Below are positions 55,902 to 64,000 of a stretch of 64,000 nucleotides of DNA, in pieces. This DNA is from Curvibacter sp. (GTDB lineage Bacteria > Pseudomonadota > Gammaproteobacteria > Burkholderiales > Burkholderiaceae_C): assembly GCA_004293725.1 (NCBI GenBank), contig REAW01000012.1, positions 1 through 64,000 of the forward strand, read 5' to 3'. The first letter of the stretch is position 1. Each line of letters opens with the position of its first letter. The notes below the pieces were generated by a model. That model saw only the letters and a list, made by a program, of their open reading frames with translations. It ran no database searches and was not told the origin of the DNA. The position numbers were made by a program, and so were the translations under genes.

Positions 55902-57020
55902 ATGCACATCAAGGACTTTACCGACACCGCCAATTTGGTCGTTGAGCTGCGTTTGCAGGACTTGAAAGACGCCGCGCGCGCGGGCTTGCTCACTGAAACC
56001 CAGGCCCAAACCCTGTGGCAGCGGTGGAGCCATGGCGGCTCAACGTCTACTCTGCCGCCGGGGCCTGTGGCGCGCACTGCGGGGCCGGCCTTTGGCTTTG
56101 TGAATGTGTTGTATTACTTTGGCGGCTTGGTGGCCATTGGTGCCATGAGCCTGTTTATGACGCTGGGGTTTCAGTCGCTTGGGGCGGGGGCTTTGTTGGG
56201 CATAGCGCTGGCGTACATGGTGGCCTGCCTCAAGGTGGCGGACTACTTCAAGCTGCAAGGCTTGCGCGTGCCTGCGGGGCTGCTGGCTACGTTGGCGGTG
56301 TTTTTGGTGCCGCTGGCAGTGTGGAGCGCGCAAAGCCTGGCCGGCTTGTGGCCACCGGGTGGCACGGTCTCGTTTTCCAGTTACCACACGCATATAGATT
56401 GGCGTTGGTTGACGTTAGAGTTTGCCACCCTGGCCGCAGGCGTGGTGATGTTGTGGCGCTATCGCTTGCCGTTTATGGTGATGCCGCTCGCGCTGACGCT
56501 GTGGTACATGAGCATGGATGTGGCCAATGCGTTGCTCAATGACCACCGGTGGGAATGGGAGTTCATGCGTGATATGTCGCTGGTGTTTGGCATTGGCACC
56601 GTGGCGGTGGCCCTGTGGGTGGATGTGCGTAGCCGCCTCTCCAAGACGGCGGCATGGCGGCAGGACTTTGCGTTTTGGCTGTACATCTTTGGCACCACCA
56701 TGTTTTGGTTTGGCCTGAGCTTGAATAGTTCGGACTCTGAGCTGAGCAAGTTCATCTACGCCATGATCAACCTGACCTTGGTGTTGGTAGGCGCGGCCAT
56801 TGGGCGGCGCGTGTTTACGGTCTACGGTGCGTTGGGCGTGGCGCTGTACCTGGGCCACTTGTCGCATGAGGTGTTTCGCGACAGTTTGTTGTTTCCGCTG
56901 GCGCTTACCCTGCTGGGCTTGGGCGTAGTGGCCTTGGGCGTGTGGTGGCAGCGGCACGAGGCTGCCATTGCGGCCAGGTTGGCGCAGTATGTGCCAGTGG
57001 GGTTGCAGCCGCGCGCATGA
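55902..57020 (+). CDS. Polytopic membrane protein (DUF2157-like)
   Basis: Cytoplasmic N-terminus then multiple hydrophobic segments; FVNVLYYFGGLVAIGAMSLFM. Confidence 0.65.
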   Translation: MHIKDFTDTANLVVELRLQDLKDAARAGLLTETQAQTLWQRWSHGGSTSTLPPGPVARTAGPAFGFVNVLYYFGGLVAIGAMSLFMTLGFQSLGAGALLGIALAYMVACLKVADYFKLQGLRVPAGLLATLAVFLVPLAVWSAQSLAGLWPPGGTVSFSSYHTHIDWRWLTLEFATLAAGVVMLWRYRLPFMVMPLALTLWYMSMDVANALLNDHRWEWEFMRDMSLVFGIGTVAVALWVDVRSRLSKTAAWRQDFAFWLYIFGTTMFWFGLSLNSSDSELSKFIYAMINLTLVLVGAAIGRRVFTVYGALGVALYLGHLSHEVFRDSLLFPLALTLLGLGVVALGVWWQRHEAAIAARLAQYVPVGLQPRA

Positions 57021-57034
57021 AGTGTTTGGGGCAT

Positions 57035-57067
57035 AAAAAAAGCGCACTGCATGCAGTGCGCTTTTTT
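57035..57067. terminator. Bidirectional rho-independent terminator-like hairpin
   Basis: AAAAAAAGCGCACTGCATGCAGTGCGCTTTTTT, perfect stem between convergent genes. Confidence 0.88.
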
Positions 57068-57105
57068 GTTGTTGACCACCGAAGTGGCCAACTGCGTGTG
57101 ATGAA

Positions 57106-58248
57106 TTAACGAATCACAGCCAGATCAGACAGCTTGCCGCCCTTGACGGTCTTCAGTGTCAAAGCGCCGTTCAGGATGTCGCCCTTGTTGTCAAAGGAGA
57201 TGTTGCCTGTTACGCCCTTGTAGTCTTTGGTAGCTGCCAAAACAGGCAGGTACTTGGCTGGGTCGGAAGAACCGGCCTTGACCATCGCGGCAACCATCAG
57301 GTTCACGCCGTCGTACACGTAAGGTGCATACACTTGCACGTCGGTGCCGAACTTGGCCTTGAACTTGGTTTTGAACGCGTCCATGCCAACTTTGGCTTGG
57401 CCTTCAACACCACCAGCTTCAGCGCAGAAGACTTGGTTGTCAGCAATCGCGTCACCACCCAGCTTCACCAGTTCGGTGGAGCAGATGCCGTCGCCGCCCA
57501 TGAACTTGGCATTGATGCCCAAGGCCTTCATCTGACGCAGCATGGGGCCTGCAACAGCGTCCATACCGCCGAAGAACACGACGTCAGCTTGCTTGCCCTT
57601 GATGGTGGTCAAGATGGCGTTGAAGTCGGTAGCCTTGTCAGTGGTGAATTCCTTCGCCACAACTTTGCCGCCAGCAGCTTCCACAGCCTTGGTGAACTCT
57701 TGTGCAACGCCTTGGCCGTAAGCAGTACGGTCATCGATCACGGCGATGGATTTGCCCTTCAGGGTGTTAACAGCGTAGCGTCCCAGTGTGCCACCCAGTT
57801 GTGCATCATCAGCCACCAAACGGAAGGCTGTCTTGAAGCCTTGGCGTGTGTACTTGGGGTTGGTAGCAGAAGGAGACACTTGAGGAATGCCGGCTTCAGA
57901 GTAGATGCTCGAAGCTGGGATGGTGGTGCCGGAGTTCAGGTGACCGATCACGCCGGAAACCTTGGCATCAACCAATTTCTGAGCGACTGCGGTGCCCTGC
58001 TTGGGGTCAGCAGCGTCGTCTTCAGTCATCAGGCGCAGGGTAACTTTTTTGCCACCGATGGTCACGCCAGCGGCGTTCAGTTCTTCAATGGCCAACTTGG
58101 CGCCATTTTCGTTGTCTTTACCCAGGTGGGCGATCGCGCCGCTGGTGGGGCCAACGTGAGCGATGGTGACAACAGCGTTTTGCGCAAATGCCATGCCGGT
58201 AGACAGAGCGATAGCTGCTGCTGCGACGATTTTCAACTTCATCAACAT
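57106..58248 (-). CDS. Branched-chain amino acid ABC transporter substrate-binding protein (LivK-type)
   Basis: TIAHVGPTSGAIAHLGKDNENGAKLAIEELNAAGVTIGGKKVTLRLMTEDDAADPKQGTAVAQKLVD...VIGHLNSGTTIPASSIY. Confidence 0.93.
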   Translation of the reverse strand: MLMKLKIVAAAAIALSTGMAFAQNAVVTIAHVGPTSGAIAHLGKDNENGAKLAIEELNAAGVTIGGKKVTLRLMTEDDAADPKQGTAVAQKLVDAKVSGVIGHLNSGTTIPASSIYSEAGIPQVSPSATNPKYTRQGFKTAFRLVADDAQLGGTLGRYAVNTLKGKSIAVIDDRTAYGQGVAQEFTKAVEAAGGKVVAKEFTTDKATDFNAILTTIKGKQADVVFFGGMDAVAGPMLRQMKALGINAKFMGGDGICSTELVKLGGDAIADNQVFCAEAGGVEGQAKVGMDAFKTKFKAKFGTDVQVYAPYVYDGVNLMVAAMVKAGSSDPAKYLPVLAATKDYKGVTGNISFDNKGDILNGALTLKTVKGGKLSDLAVIR

Positions 58249-58463
58249 AAGAACTCCAGGTAAAAAAAACGTGAATTAATTTCCACAACTCGGACCATAG
58301 CGCAAGTCTCAGATGCTTGACATCAGGCTTCTACTTAGGTCGTTGCAGTATTCGAACTTCTAATGATGCATGAAATTCATTACTCCCAAAAGAGGGATTT
58401 ATAGGTGTAAACCCGTATTCATTTGGTGCCTCAGATCGGTGTTTGCACGGTAGTGGTGCGCCT

Positions 58464-59054
58464 TCAATCGAGTAGGGTTTTGGCGAAGGCGTTGATGGCC
58501 TCCAAGTCGGGTTTGAGCGCCGTGTAGTGAAGCCCCTCGCGAACCAGCATGCCGCGCAACCCGCGGTCTACTTCGATGGCTTGGTCTTCGTCTTGAAAAC
58601 GCCCGGTGTGCACGTATTTTTTGTCGCCGCGCTCAACAAACAGGTTGATGTTGTTGTGCTGTCGGTACCACTCCAGAATTTGCGCCCGGGTCTTGGCGAT
58701 GTCGCAAATGTTTTCGGGGTAGGTTTCGTTGTAGTACAGCACTTGAGGCAGTGAGCACTCGGTGATGAGGAACTGCACTTGACCGTCGAGCAGGTTGAGC
58801 ATCTCGTACTGCCGTTGTGCAATGAAGTACTGGTTCTTCAATACTTCAAAGTTCTGCTGCCACACCAGAGACTTGGCAAAGTCCGGGATGGTTTCCACCG
58901 TTTTGGAATGCAAGTGCAAGTACAGAATGACAGCGGAGGAAATGAGTGACTTGTCACACCCCGGCCCTCCAATGACGTTGATGACCTTGGTCGGGTACAA
59001 ACGCATCTTGCTTTCTGGCAAGGTGTTGGGCACGGTGGTGTAACGCAGGGTCAT
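58464..59054 (-). CDS. AAA_28/NadR-like P-loop NTPase with degenerate Walker A (GGPGCDKS)
   Basis: VINVIGGPGCDKSLISSAVILYLHLHSKTVETIPDFAKSLVWQQNFEVLKNQYFIAQRQYEMLNLLDGQVQFLITECSLP. Confidence 0.75.
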   Translation of the reverse strand: MTLRYTTVPNTLPESKMRLYPTKVINVIGGPGCDKSLISSAVILYLHLHSKTVETIPDFAKSLVWQQNFEVLKNQYFIAQRQYEMLNLLDGQVQFLITECSLPQVLYYNETYPENICDIAKTRAQILEWYRQHNNINLFVERGDKKYVHTGRFQDEDQAIEVDRGLRGMLVREGLHYTALKPDLEAINAFAKTLLD

Positions 59055-59078
59055 GGCACGGCTCCTCTTGGCTGAAAC

Positions 59079-60239
59079 TTACCAGTTGTCTGAGCGCATC
59101 TGCGATTCCCACAGACCGCCATTCGCACTGTACACCCCAATGACGCCATAACGCTGCTCGCCCTGGGCATCCCATTTCATGGAACCGGTTACTGGCGCAT
59201 AGCCGTCGATCTTGCGCAAAGTTGCCACAATCTTTTCGGGCTTGGCTGATTCGGCACGACGAATCGCGGAGGCCAACACATACATGGCATCGTAGGTGTA
59301 GTGGCCGGCGTAGGCGGGTTCGATCTTGTATTTGGCGCGGTACTTCTCGAGAAAGGCGCCGCCCGCAGTGAATTCGCGCGGATCCAGGATGGGGGAGGTG
59401 CAATACAGGCCCTTCACAACGCCGCTGCCCTTGAGCATCTCGGTCGTCTTGATGGTGTCGGCGCCAAGAATAGTGATGTTGGTGTAGCTGATCTTCTTGA
59501 GCGATTCCAGCAGCGGTAGCACCTGGAAGTCGCTGACTGTGGTGACCAGCACTTGCACCCCTTCGGCTTTCAACTTTGCCGCAAAGTCGTCAAACTCAGT
59601 TGTCTTGTCGGTTACTGAGAGCTTGAGGACGATTTCCTTCTTGGCAGCTTTAAGCTGCTCCGCAGCGCCAGCGGCCAGGTCTTTGCCGTACACAGTGCCG
59701 TCATCCAGCAGGGCAAACTTGGACCCGGGAAACTGCGAGGCCGAAAAGCTGCCAATGGCCTTGGCCTGCAGCACGTCGTTACCCACCAGGCGGAAAGTGG
59801 TGGGTAGCCCCAGCTGTGTGAATTTTGGGTTGGTGGAAATGGCAAGCTGGGCAATGCTCTTTTCCGCATAAATGGGCGCGGCCGCAATGCTTTGGCCTGA
59901 GTTCAGGTGGCCGATGACTGCAACCACACCCGCGTCCACCAATTGTTGTGCAACTTCTTTGGCGGTTGCCTCGTCAGCCTTGTCGTCCACGGCGATCACC
60001 TCGAAGGTGACCACGCGGCCTTTGACCCTATAGCCTTCTTTGTTGAGTTCTTCCACGGCCAGGTTCACGCCGTTGAGCAAGTCCTGCCCCAGCGCTGCTA
60101 GGTCGCCGGACAGCGGCTGCGCAACACCGATTTTGATAACAGCGGGTACAGAGTCACAACCCTGAAGCAGGGCGCTGGAGAGAACGGCAGTCAAGACCAT
60201 GAGGCGCACAGTCGTGCGGCGCGAGGGGTTCAGTTGCAT
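59079..60239 (-). CDS. Branched-chain amino acid ABC transporter substrate-binding protein (LivK-type, second copy)
   Basis: VIKIGVAQPLSGDLAALGQDLLNGVNLAVEELNKEGYRVKGRVVTFEVIAVDDKADEATAKEVAQQLVD...VIGHLNSGQSIAAAPIY. Confidence 0.92.
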   Translation of the reverse strand: MQLNPSRRTTVRLMVLTAVLSSALLQGCDSVPAVIKIGVAQPLSGDLAALGQDLLNGVNLAVEELNKEGYRVKGRVVTFEVIAVDDKADEATAKEVAQQLVDAGVVAVIGHLNSGQSIAAAPIYAEKSIAQLAISTNPKFTQLGLPTTFRLVGNDVLQAKAIGSFSASQFPGSKFALLDDGTVYGKDLAAGAAEQLKAAKKEIVLKLSVTDKTTEFDDFAAKLKAEGVQVLVTTVSDFQVLPLLESLKKISYTNITILGADTIKTTEMLKGSGVVKGLYCTSPILDPREFTAGGAFLEKYRAKYKIEPAYAGHYTYDAMYVLASAIRRAESAKPEKIVATLRKIDGYAPVTGSMKWDAQGEQRYGVIGVYSANGGLWESQMRSDNW

Positions 60240-60364
60240 CGTGGGTTCCTTCAAGGAGAAGGGGGCATTGTAGGGACGCTGTGCCGCAGCGCCACCCCCT
60301 GCACGACGCGTTTTGCTGCGGGTTTACCCCCGCATTGAAACAAGCTTTTGGGCGCGCCTATAGC

Positions 60365-61192
60365 TCACATCGCCTTGAAGCGATGGGCATAGAGCCGGCT
60401 GACCGGCAGCTTTTCTTTGCGGTGGTGTAGCGTCAAGCTAAGGCGCCCTGCCTCGTCGCGAATGACGCTGCGAATGCCTTGTACCCGCACCACGGTGCCG
60501 CGGTGGGTTTGCCAGAAAACGTTCGCGTCCAACTGCGGCAGCAGCTCCTTGAGAGGGGTGCGCAAAAGGTACTCTTGTGTTGCGGTGAGTACGCGCAAGT
60601 ACTTGTCGGCGGCTTCGAGGTAGAGCACGTCGCCCACCGGGATGATGTGGATGCTGTTGCCGATACTGGCTTGCAGCACCTGCAAGGGCGCAACCCCCGG
60701 GGTCGCGATAGGCGCCAGCAGACCGCGCAGCTGCGCGAGGGTGGTCTCCAGTGCGTCGTTCGTGGGGCTGGTTGGGGGCGTTGTTGGCGCGGCTTTGTTG
60801 AGGGTGAGTTGCAGTTTGGATACTGTTTTCTGCAGGCGCTCGCGTTGCACGGGTTTGAGCAAGTAGTCCACGGCCTGGGCCTCGAAGGCTTCCAGGGCAT
60901 ATTGGTCGTAGGCGGTCACAAACACCAGCGCGGGGAAGGCTTTGGCCTGGGGGGAGTCGGCGGGCCAAGCGTCGCCCAAATCTGCCGCAGCTTCCAGGCC
61001 GCTCTGGCCAGGCATGCGGATGTCAAAAAACAGCACGTCGGGTTGCAGTGCCAGGGCTGCCGCCACGGCCGATGTGCCGTCGCCCACCGTGCGCAGTATG
61101 TGCAGCGCAGGCCACGCCAGAGCCAGCTCGGCTTGCAGGGCTTGGGCCAGCAAGGGTTCGTCTTCGGCAATCAGGGCGGTGGGGTGGTTCAT
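60365..61192 (-). CDS. LytTR-family response regulator
   Basis: TALIAEDEPLLAQALQAEL...VLFFDIRMPGQSGLEAA; C-terminal LytTR: VLYLEAADKYLRVLTATQEYLLRTPLKELLPQLDANVFWQTHRGTVV. Confidence 0.92.
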   Translation of the reverse strand: MNHPTALIAEDEPLLAQALQAELALAWPALHILRTVGDGTSAVAAALALQPDVLFFDIRMPGQSGLEAAADLGDAWPADSPQAKAFPALVFVTAYDQYALEAFEAQAVDYLLKPVQRERLQKTVSKLQLTLNKAAPTTPPTSPTNDALETTLAQLRGLLAPIATPGVAPLQVLQASIGNSIHIIPVGDVLYLEAADKYLRVLTATQEYLLRTPLKELLPQLDANVFWQTHRGTVVRVQGIRSVIRDEAGRLSLTLHHRKEKLPVSRLYAHRFKAM

Positions 61193-62223
61193 GACTTTAA
61201 GGGAAAAGTGATGGTGGCCCTTGTTCCGTCTGCGGGACCAGCTCCTATTTTGATAGTTCCAAGGGCCCCAAATGTGGTGCTGAGGCGTTCGCGCACTTGT
61301 TGCAAACCAAAGCCTGTGCGGTGAGTCTCCAGGGATTCCAAGCCCATGCCGGTGTCGGCTACTTCCAGTTGTAGTAAATCGCCTTGTTCTGAAGCACTTA
61401 CCCGGATGCTGCCTCCCTCCACCTTGGGTTCCAGGCCATGTTGGATGCTGTTTTCTACCAGCGGTTGTAGCAGCAGGGGTGGAACGGGGTGCAGGCGCAA
61501 GGCTTCAGGCAGGTCCAGGGTGTACTGCAAGCGTGGCCCCATCCGGATGGACATCAACTCCAGGTAATCCTTCAGGCGCGCGAATTCGTCCTCGAGCGTG
61601 TGCGGGCGGTTGGGCGCCGTGCGTGAGGCGCTGAGGGTGGCCCGCAAGTAGGCAATCATGTGGTCCAGCATGGTCTGGGCGCGGGCCGGGTCGATTGCAA
61701 TGAGCACACGCAGGTTCGCCAGGGTATTGAACAGCATGTGGGGCTCTAACTGGGTTTCCAACAACCGCAGTTGGGCTTCGCTGGCCTGGCGGCGCGCGGC
61801 TTCCGCTTTTTCACGTTCAGCAGCCAATACTTCCCGGTTGACAAATTCGTTGGTCAGCACCGTACCTGCTACCAAACTCACAAACAGCATGCCCCATGCT
61901 TTTTGGGGCGAGGTCAGCCAGAATGTGAAGGCTTGGCCATCGAGCAGCAGGTCTGCAACATACATACCAAAGAAAAAACCCAGCACGACGCCTGCGGGAA
62001 CAATGAACACCAAGCGGCGCGATTGGCTGAGCCAGTCTTTCAGGAAGAGGTAGCGTCCCGCATCAATGAACGCACCGATGCTCAAGCCGATGCAATGCGA
62101 ATACACCAGGTTGTTCCAGAACGAGTCAAGGGAAAAAAGGGTGATGCCGATGGCAATCACGGTGTTGATCGCGAGGGTTTTCCACAGACCGTAGCCTTGT
62201 GTGGTGTAGCGCTTGGGAGTCAT
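61189..62223 (-). CDS. Sensor histidine kinase, LytS/AlgZ-type
   Basis: LRLLETQLEPHMLFNTLANLRVLIAIDPARAQTMLDHMIAYLRATL...LLLQPLVENSIQHGLEPKVEGG; 4-nt overlap with the regulator. Confidence 0.92.
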   Translation of the reverse strand: MTPKRYTTQGYGLWKTLAINTVIAIGITLFSLDSFWNNLVYSHCIGLSIGAFIDAGRYLFLKDWLSQSRRLVFIVPAGVVLGFFFGMYVADLLLDGQAFTFWLTSPQKAWGMLFVSLVAGTVLTNEFVNREVLAAEREKAEAARRQASEAQLRLLETQLEPHMLFNTLANLRVLIAIDPARAQTMLDHMIAYLRATLSASRTAPNRPHTLEDEFARLKDYLELMSIRMGPRLQYTLDLPEALRLHPVPPLLLQPLVENSIQHGLEPKVEGGSIRVSASEQGDLLQLEVADTGMGLESLETHRTGFGLQQVRERLSTTFGALGTIKIGAGPADGTRATITFPLKS

Positions 62224-62322
62224 GCAGGGCGGGCCGGGCGACGAATCAGCTATTGAAGTAACAGCAACTTGAGGGCAGACCAGCTACGGCACTGGCTGTA
62301 GCGGCCTGGATGGATCGCCCCA

Positions 62323-63117
62323 TCAGAATGCATAGGTTAAAGCCAGCACGGCTGCATTGGCATTGTTGCTGCGCGCTATGGGGCTGTTTTTGGCGCCATC
62401 GCCCAGCGTGCTTGAAGAGACGGCTGCAGTGACAAAAGTGCGTGGGTTCCAAGCGTAAGTGAGAGATAGGCCCAGCCGTGCATCGCGCAAGCCTGCGTCT
62501 GGTGTGTACAACGCGTACCCGCTGCGGGCAGCTTGTTGGGCATCTACACCAAAGTAGCTTTGCATGTGCGCGCGATCCACCAAGGTGACGCCAAGTCGGG
62601 TGCCCAGGCGCCATTGGGGCGCCAGCGCCACGGAGTAGCCTACTCCCAGGTCCACCACCGCGCCATTGCTGCTCTGGCCCGAGCCCCAGCGCACCGAGCC
62701 GGTGAGTGCCAGGCCCTCGGTGGTGGCGTAGGTCACAAAGCCCCCCAACTCTGGCTTGGCGTCAATATCGCCCATGCCGCGCAGGGCCGCAGCGTCACTG
62801 CTATTGCGGCCCATATCGGCTGTCAAACGGAGTCCGTATTGGACTGCTGGGTTTTGGGAGAAGTTGTAGCCAATGCCGTTGTCGAACCCGGCAAACCAGC
62901 CATTTGCCCATTGGTAGCTCAAGCTCGGGAAAACCAGCGTTTTGCGTTGGTCACCGCCCAGATACTCGGGTACCGATAGAGCCACCACGCCGACGCTTCC
63001 GCCGTCGGCGCCGGGCGGGGCGTTGCGCAACTGGACCGATTCAAAGGCCAGGGCCGCGGGCGAGGCAAAAGAAATCAGCGTGGCAAAGAGAGCAAGGGAA
63101 GTGAATGCAGTTTTCAT
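62323..63117 (-). CDS. MipA/OmpV-like outer membrane protein
   Basis: Signal peptide; SVGVVALSVPEYLGGDQRKTLVFPSLSYQWANGWFAGFDNGIGYNFSQNP; ends ...VLALTYAF. Confidence 0.82.
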   Translation of the reverse strand: MKTAFTSLALFATLISFASPAALAFESVQLRNAPPGADGGSVGVVALSVPEYLGGDQRKTLVFPSLSYQWANGWFAGFDNGIGYNFSQNPAVQYGLRLTADMGRNSSDAAALRGMGDIDAKPELGGFVTYATTEGLALTGSVRWGSGQSSNGAVVDLGVGYSVALAPQWRLGTRLGVTLVDRAHMQSYFGVDAQQAARSGYALYTPDAGLRDARLGLSLTYAWNPRTFVTAAVSSSTLGDGAKNSPIARSNNANAAVLALTYAF

Positions 63118-63280
63118 GGGTATGCAACCAATGTTGGGGTAAGCGAAGTATCGGCGGCGAGGCTTCATTGACAACAAGGCGTTGCGACGAAATGAAGCCT
63201 GGGCACCGTGAAACGCCGTAAAGCGGGGGTATTGTGCCCCCCTTCACAAGCGCTTCACATGGACTTTCTAGAATCAGGGT

Positions 63281-64000
63281 ATGAACAGAACATTGATAGG
63301 TGGCGCTGCGGTGCTGGTTGCGGTACTGGGTGGCGGTGCATGGTGGTGGCTGCAAACGGGGGCTGGCGCCAAGGTGGAATACCGCACGGCGGCCATCAGC
63401 CGTGGCAACCTGCAGGCCACAGTGGCAGCCAGTGGTGCGGTGAGTCCGGTTGCGCAGGTGAGTGTGGGTACCCAGGTGAGTGGGCAAATCCGCGAGGTGC
63501 TGGTGGACTTCAACAGCGAAGTGAAGGCGGGCCAACTGATTGCGCAGATTGACCCTGAAACGTTTGAGTACCGTGTGCGCTCGGCCCAGGCGGATGTAGA
63601 TGCGGCCCGCGCTGCGGTGCTGACCGCGCAGGCCAATGTAGCGGCCGTGCAGGCCCAGGTGTCGCGTGCGCTGGTGGACTTGAACGAAGCGCAGCGTGAT
63701 TGGGAGCGCAAACAAAGCCTGGTGGAAAAGCAGTTCATCACCCAAAGTGAGGCTGACAAAGCGCGCGCTTTGGTCAATACCAGTACCGAGGCCCTGAAGG
63801 CAGTACAGGCCCAAGTGGGGGTAGCCCAGGCGCAAGTAAAGACTGCGCAAGCCAATGTGGCCCAGCGCGACGCCGCATGGGCCCAGGCCAAAATTGACCT
63901 GGCCCGGACCCGCATTACCTCGCCAGTGAATGGCATCGTCATCAAACGTACGATTGAGCGGGGCCAGACGGTAGCCAGCAGTTTGCAGTCCCCAGAGCTG
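63281..64000 (+). CDS. Efflux periplasmic adaptor subunit (MacA/HlyD-like), truncated by window end
   Basis: MNRTLIGGAAVLVAVLGGGAWWWLQTG...AISRGNLQATVAASGAVSPVAQVSVGTQVSGQIREVLVDFNSEVKAGQLIAQIDPETFEYRV; open to 64000. Confidence 0.9.
   Translation, partial: MNRTLIGGAAVLVAVLGGGAWWWLQTGAGAKVEYRTAAISRGNLQATVAASGAVSPVAQVSVGTQVSGQIREVLVDFNSEVKAGQLIAQIDPETFEYRVRSAQADVDAARAAVLTAQANVAAVQAQVSRALVDLNEAQRDWERKQSLVEKQFITQSEADKARALVNTSTEALKAVQAQVGVAQAQVKTAQANVAQRDAAWAQAKIDLARTRITSPVNGIVIKRTIERGQTVASSLQSPEL

Noticed and set aside
1-64000. CRISPR array
   Set aside because: No regularly spaced direct repeats with unique spacers; the dispersed palindromes are kilobases apart.
1-64000. Prophage or integrative element
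   Set aside because: No integrase, terminase, capsid, relaxase or transposase genes recognised; the phage-like NTPase at 58464 is isolated.

Overview
This 64 kb window is a GC-rich bacterial chromosome segment. Gene content and dispersed repeats suggest a betaproteobacterium of the Comamonadaceae (Rhodoferax/Polaromonas-like); that assignment is inference. Most of it is ordinary chromosome: dusC, gshA, rbgA/ylqF, an SRAP gene, a trxC-like gene, udk, glnS, glsA, transporters, diguanylate cyclases, two-component systems and ABC substrate-binding proteins. The unusual parts are: (1) a toxin-antitoxin-like island at 0.1-2.4 kb with two BrnT/BrnA modules, each apparently leaderless with a dyad over its -10 box, plus decayed DUF4160/DUF2442 remnants and a DUF6516/HTH-like pair; (2) at 36.8-52 kb, a cassette-like array in which the same unit (a small palindromic repeat, then the 3' end of a DUF924 gene at an almost constant 42-44 nt) recurs six times in one orientation, with different small genes next to each copy (ParE/antitoxin/MNT, DUF6933-like, DUF2442, KAP NTPase, NYN-LOTUS) and a duplicated EamA gene on the other side of two copies; (3) a 12-copy family of the palindromic repeat across the window; (4) an alpha/beta hydrolase (RsbQ-like) followed by a PAS hybrid histidine kinase; (5) a phage-type P-loop NTPase with a degenerate Walker A motif between two orphan LivK-type binding proteins; (6) several genes broken by small deletions or frameshifts (DUF2442, M48 peptidase, UspA, DUF924). 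I saw no rRNA, tRNA, CRISPR array, transposase or integrase. All family calls come from reading the translations; no database search was run.
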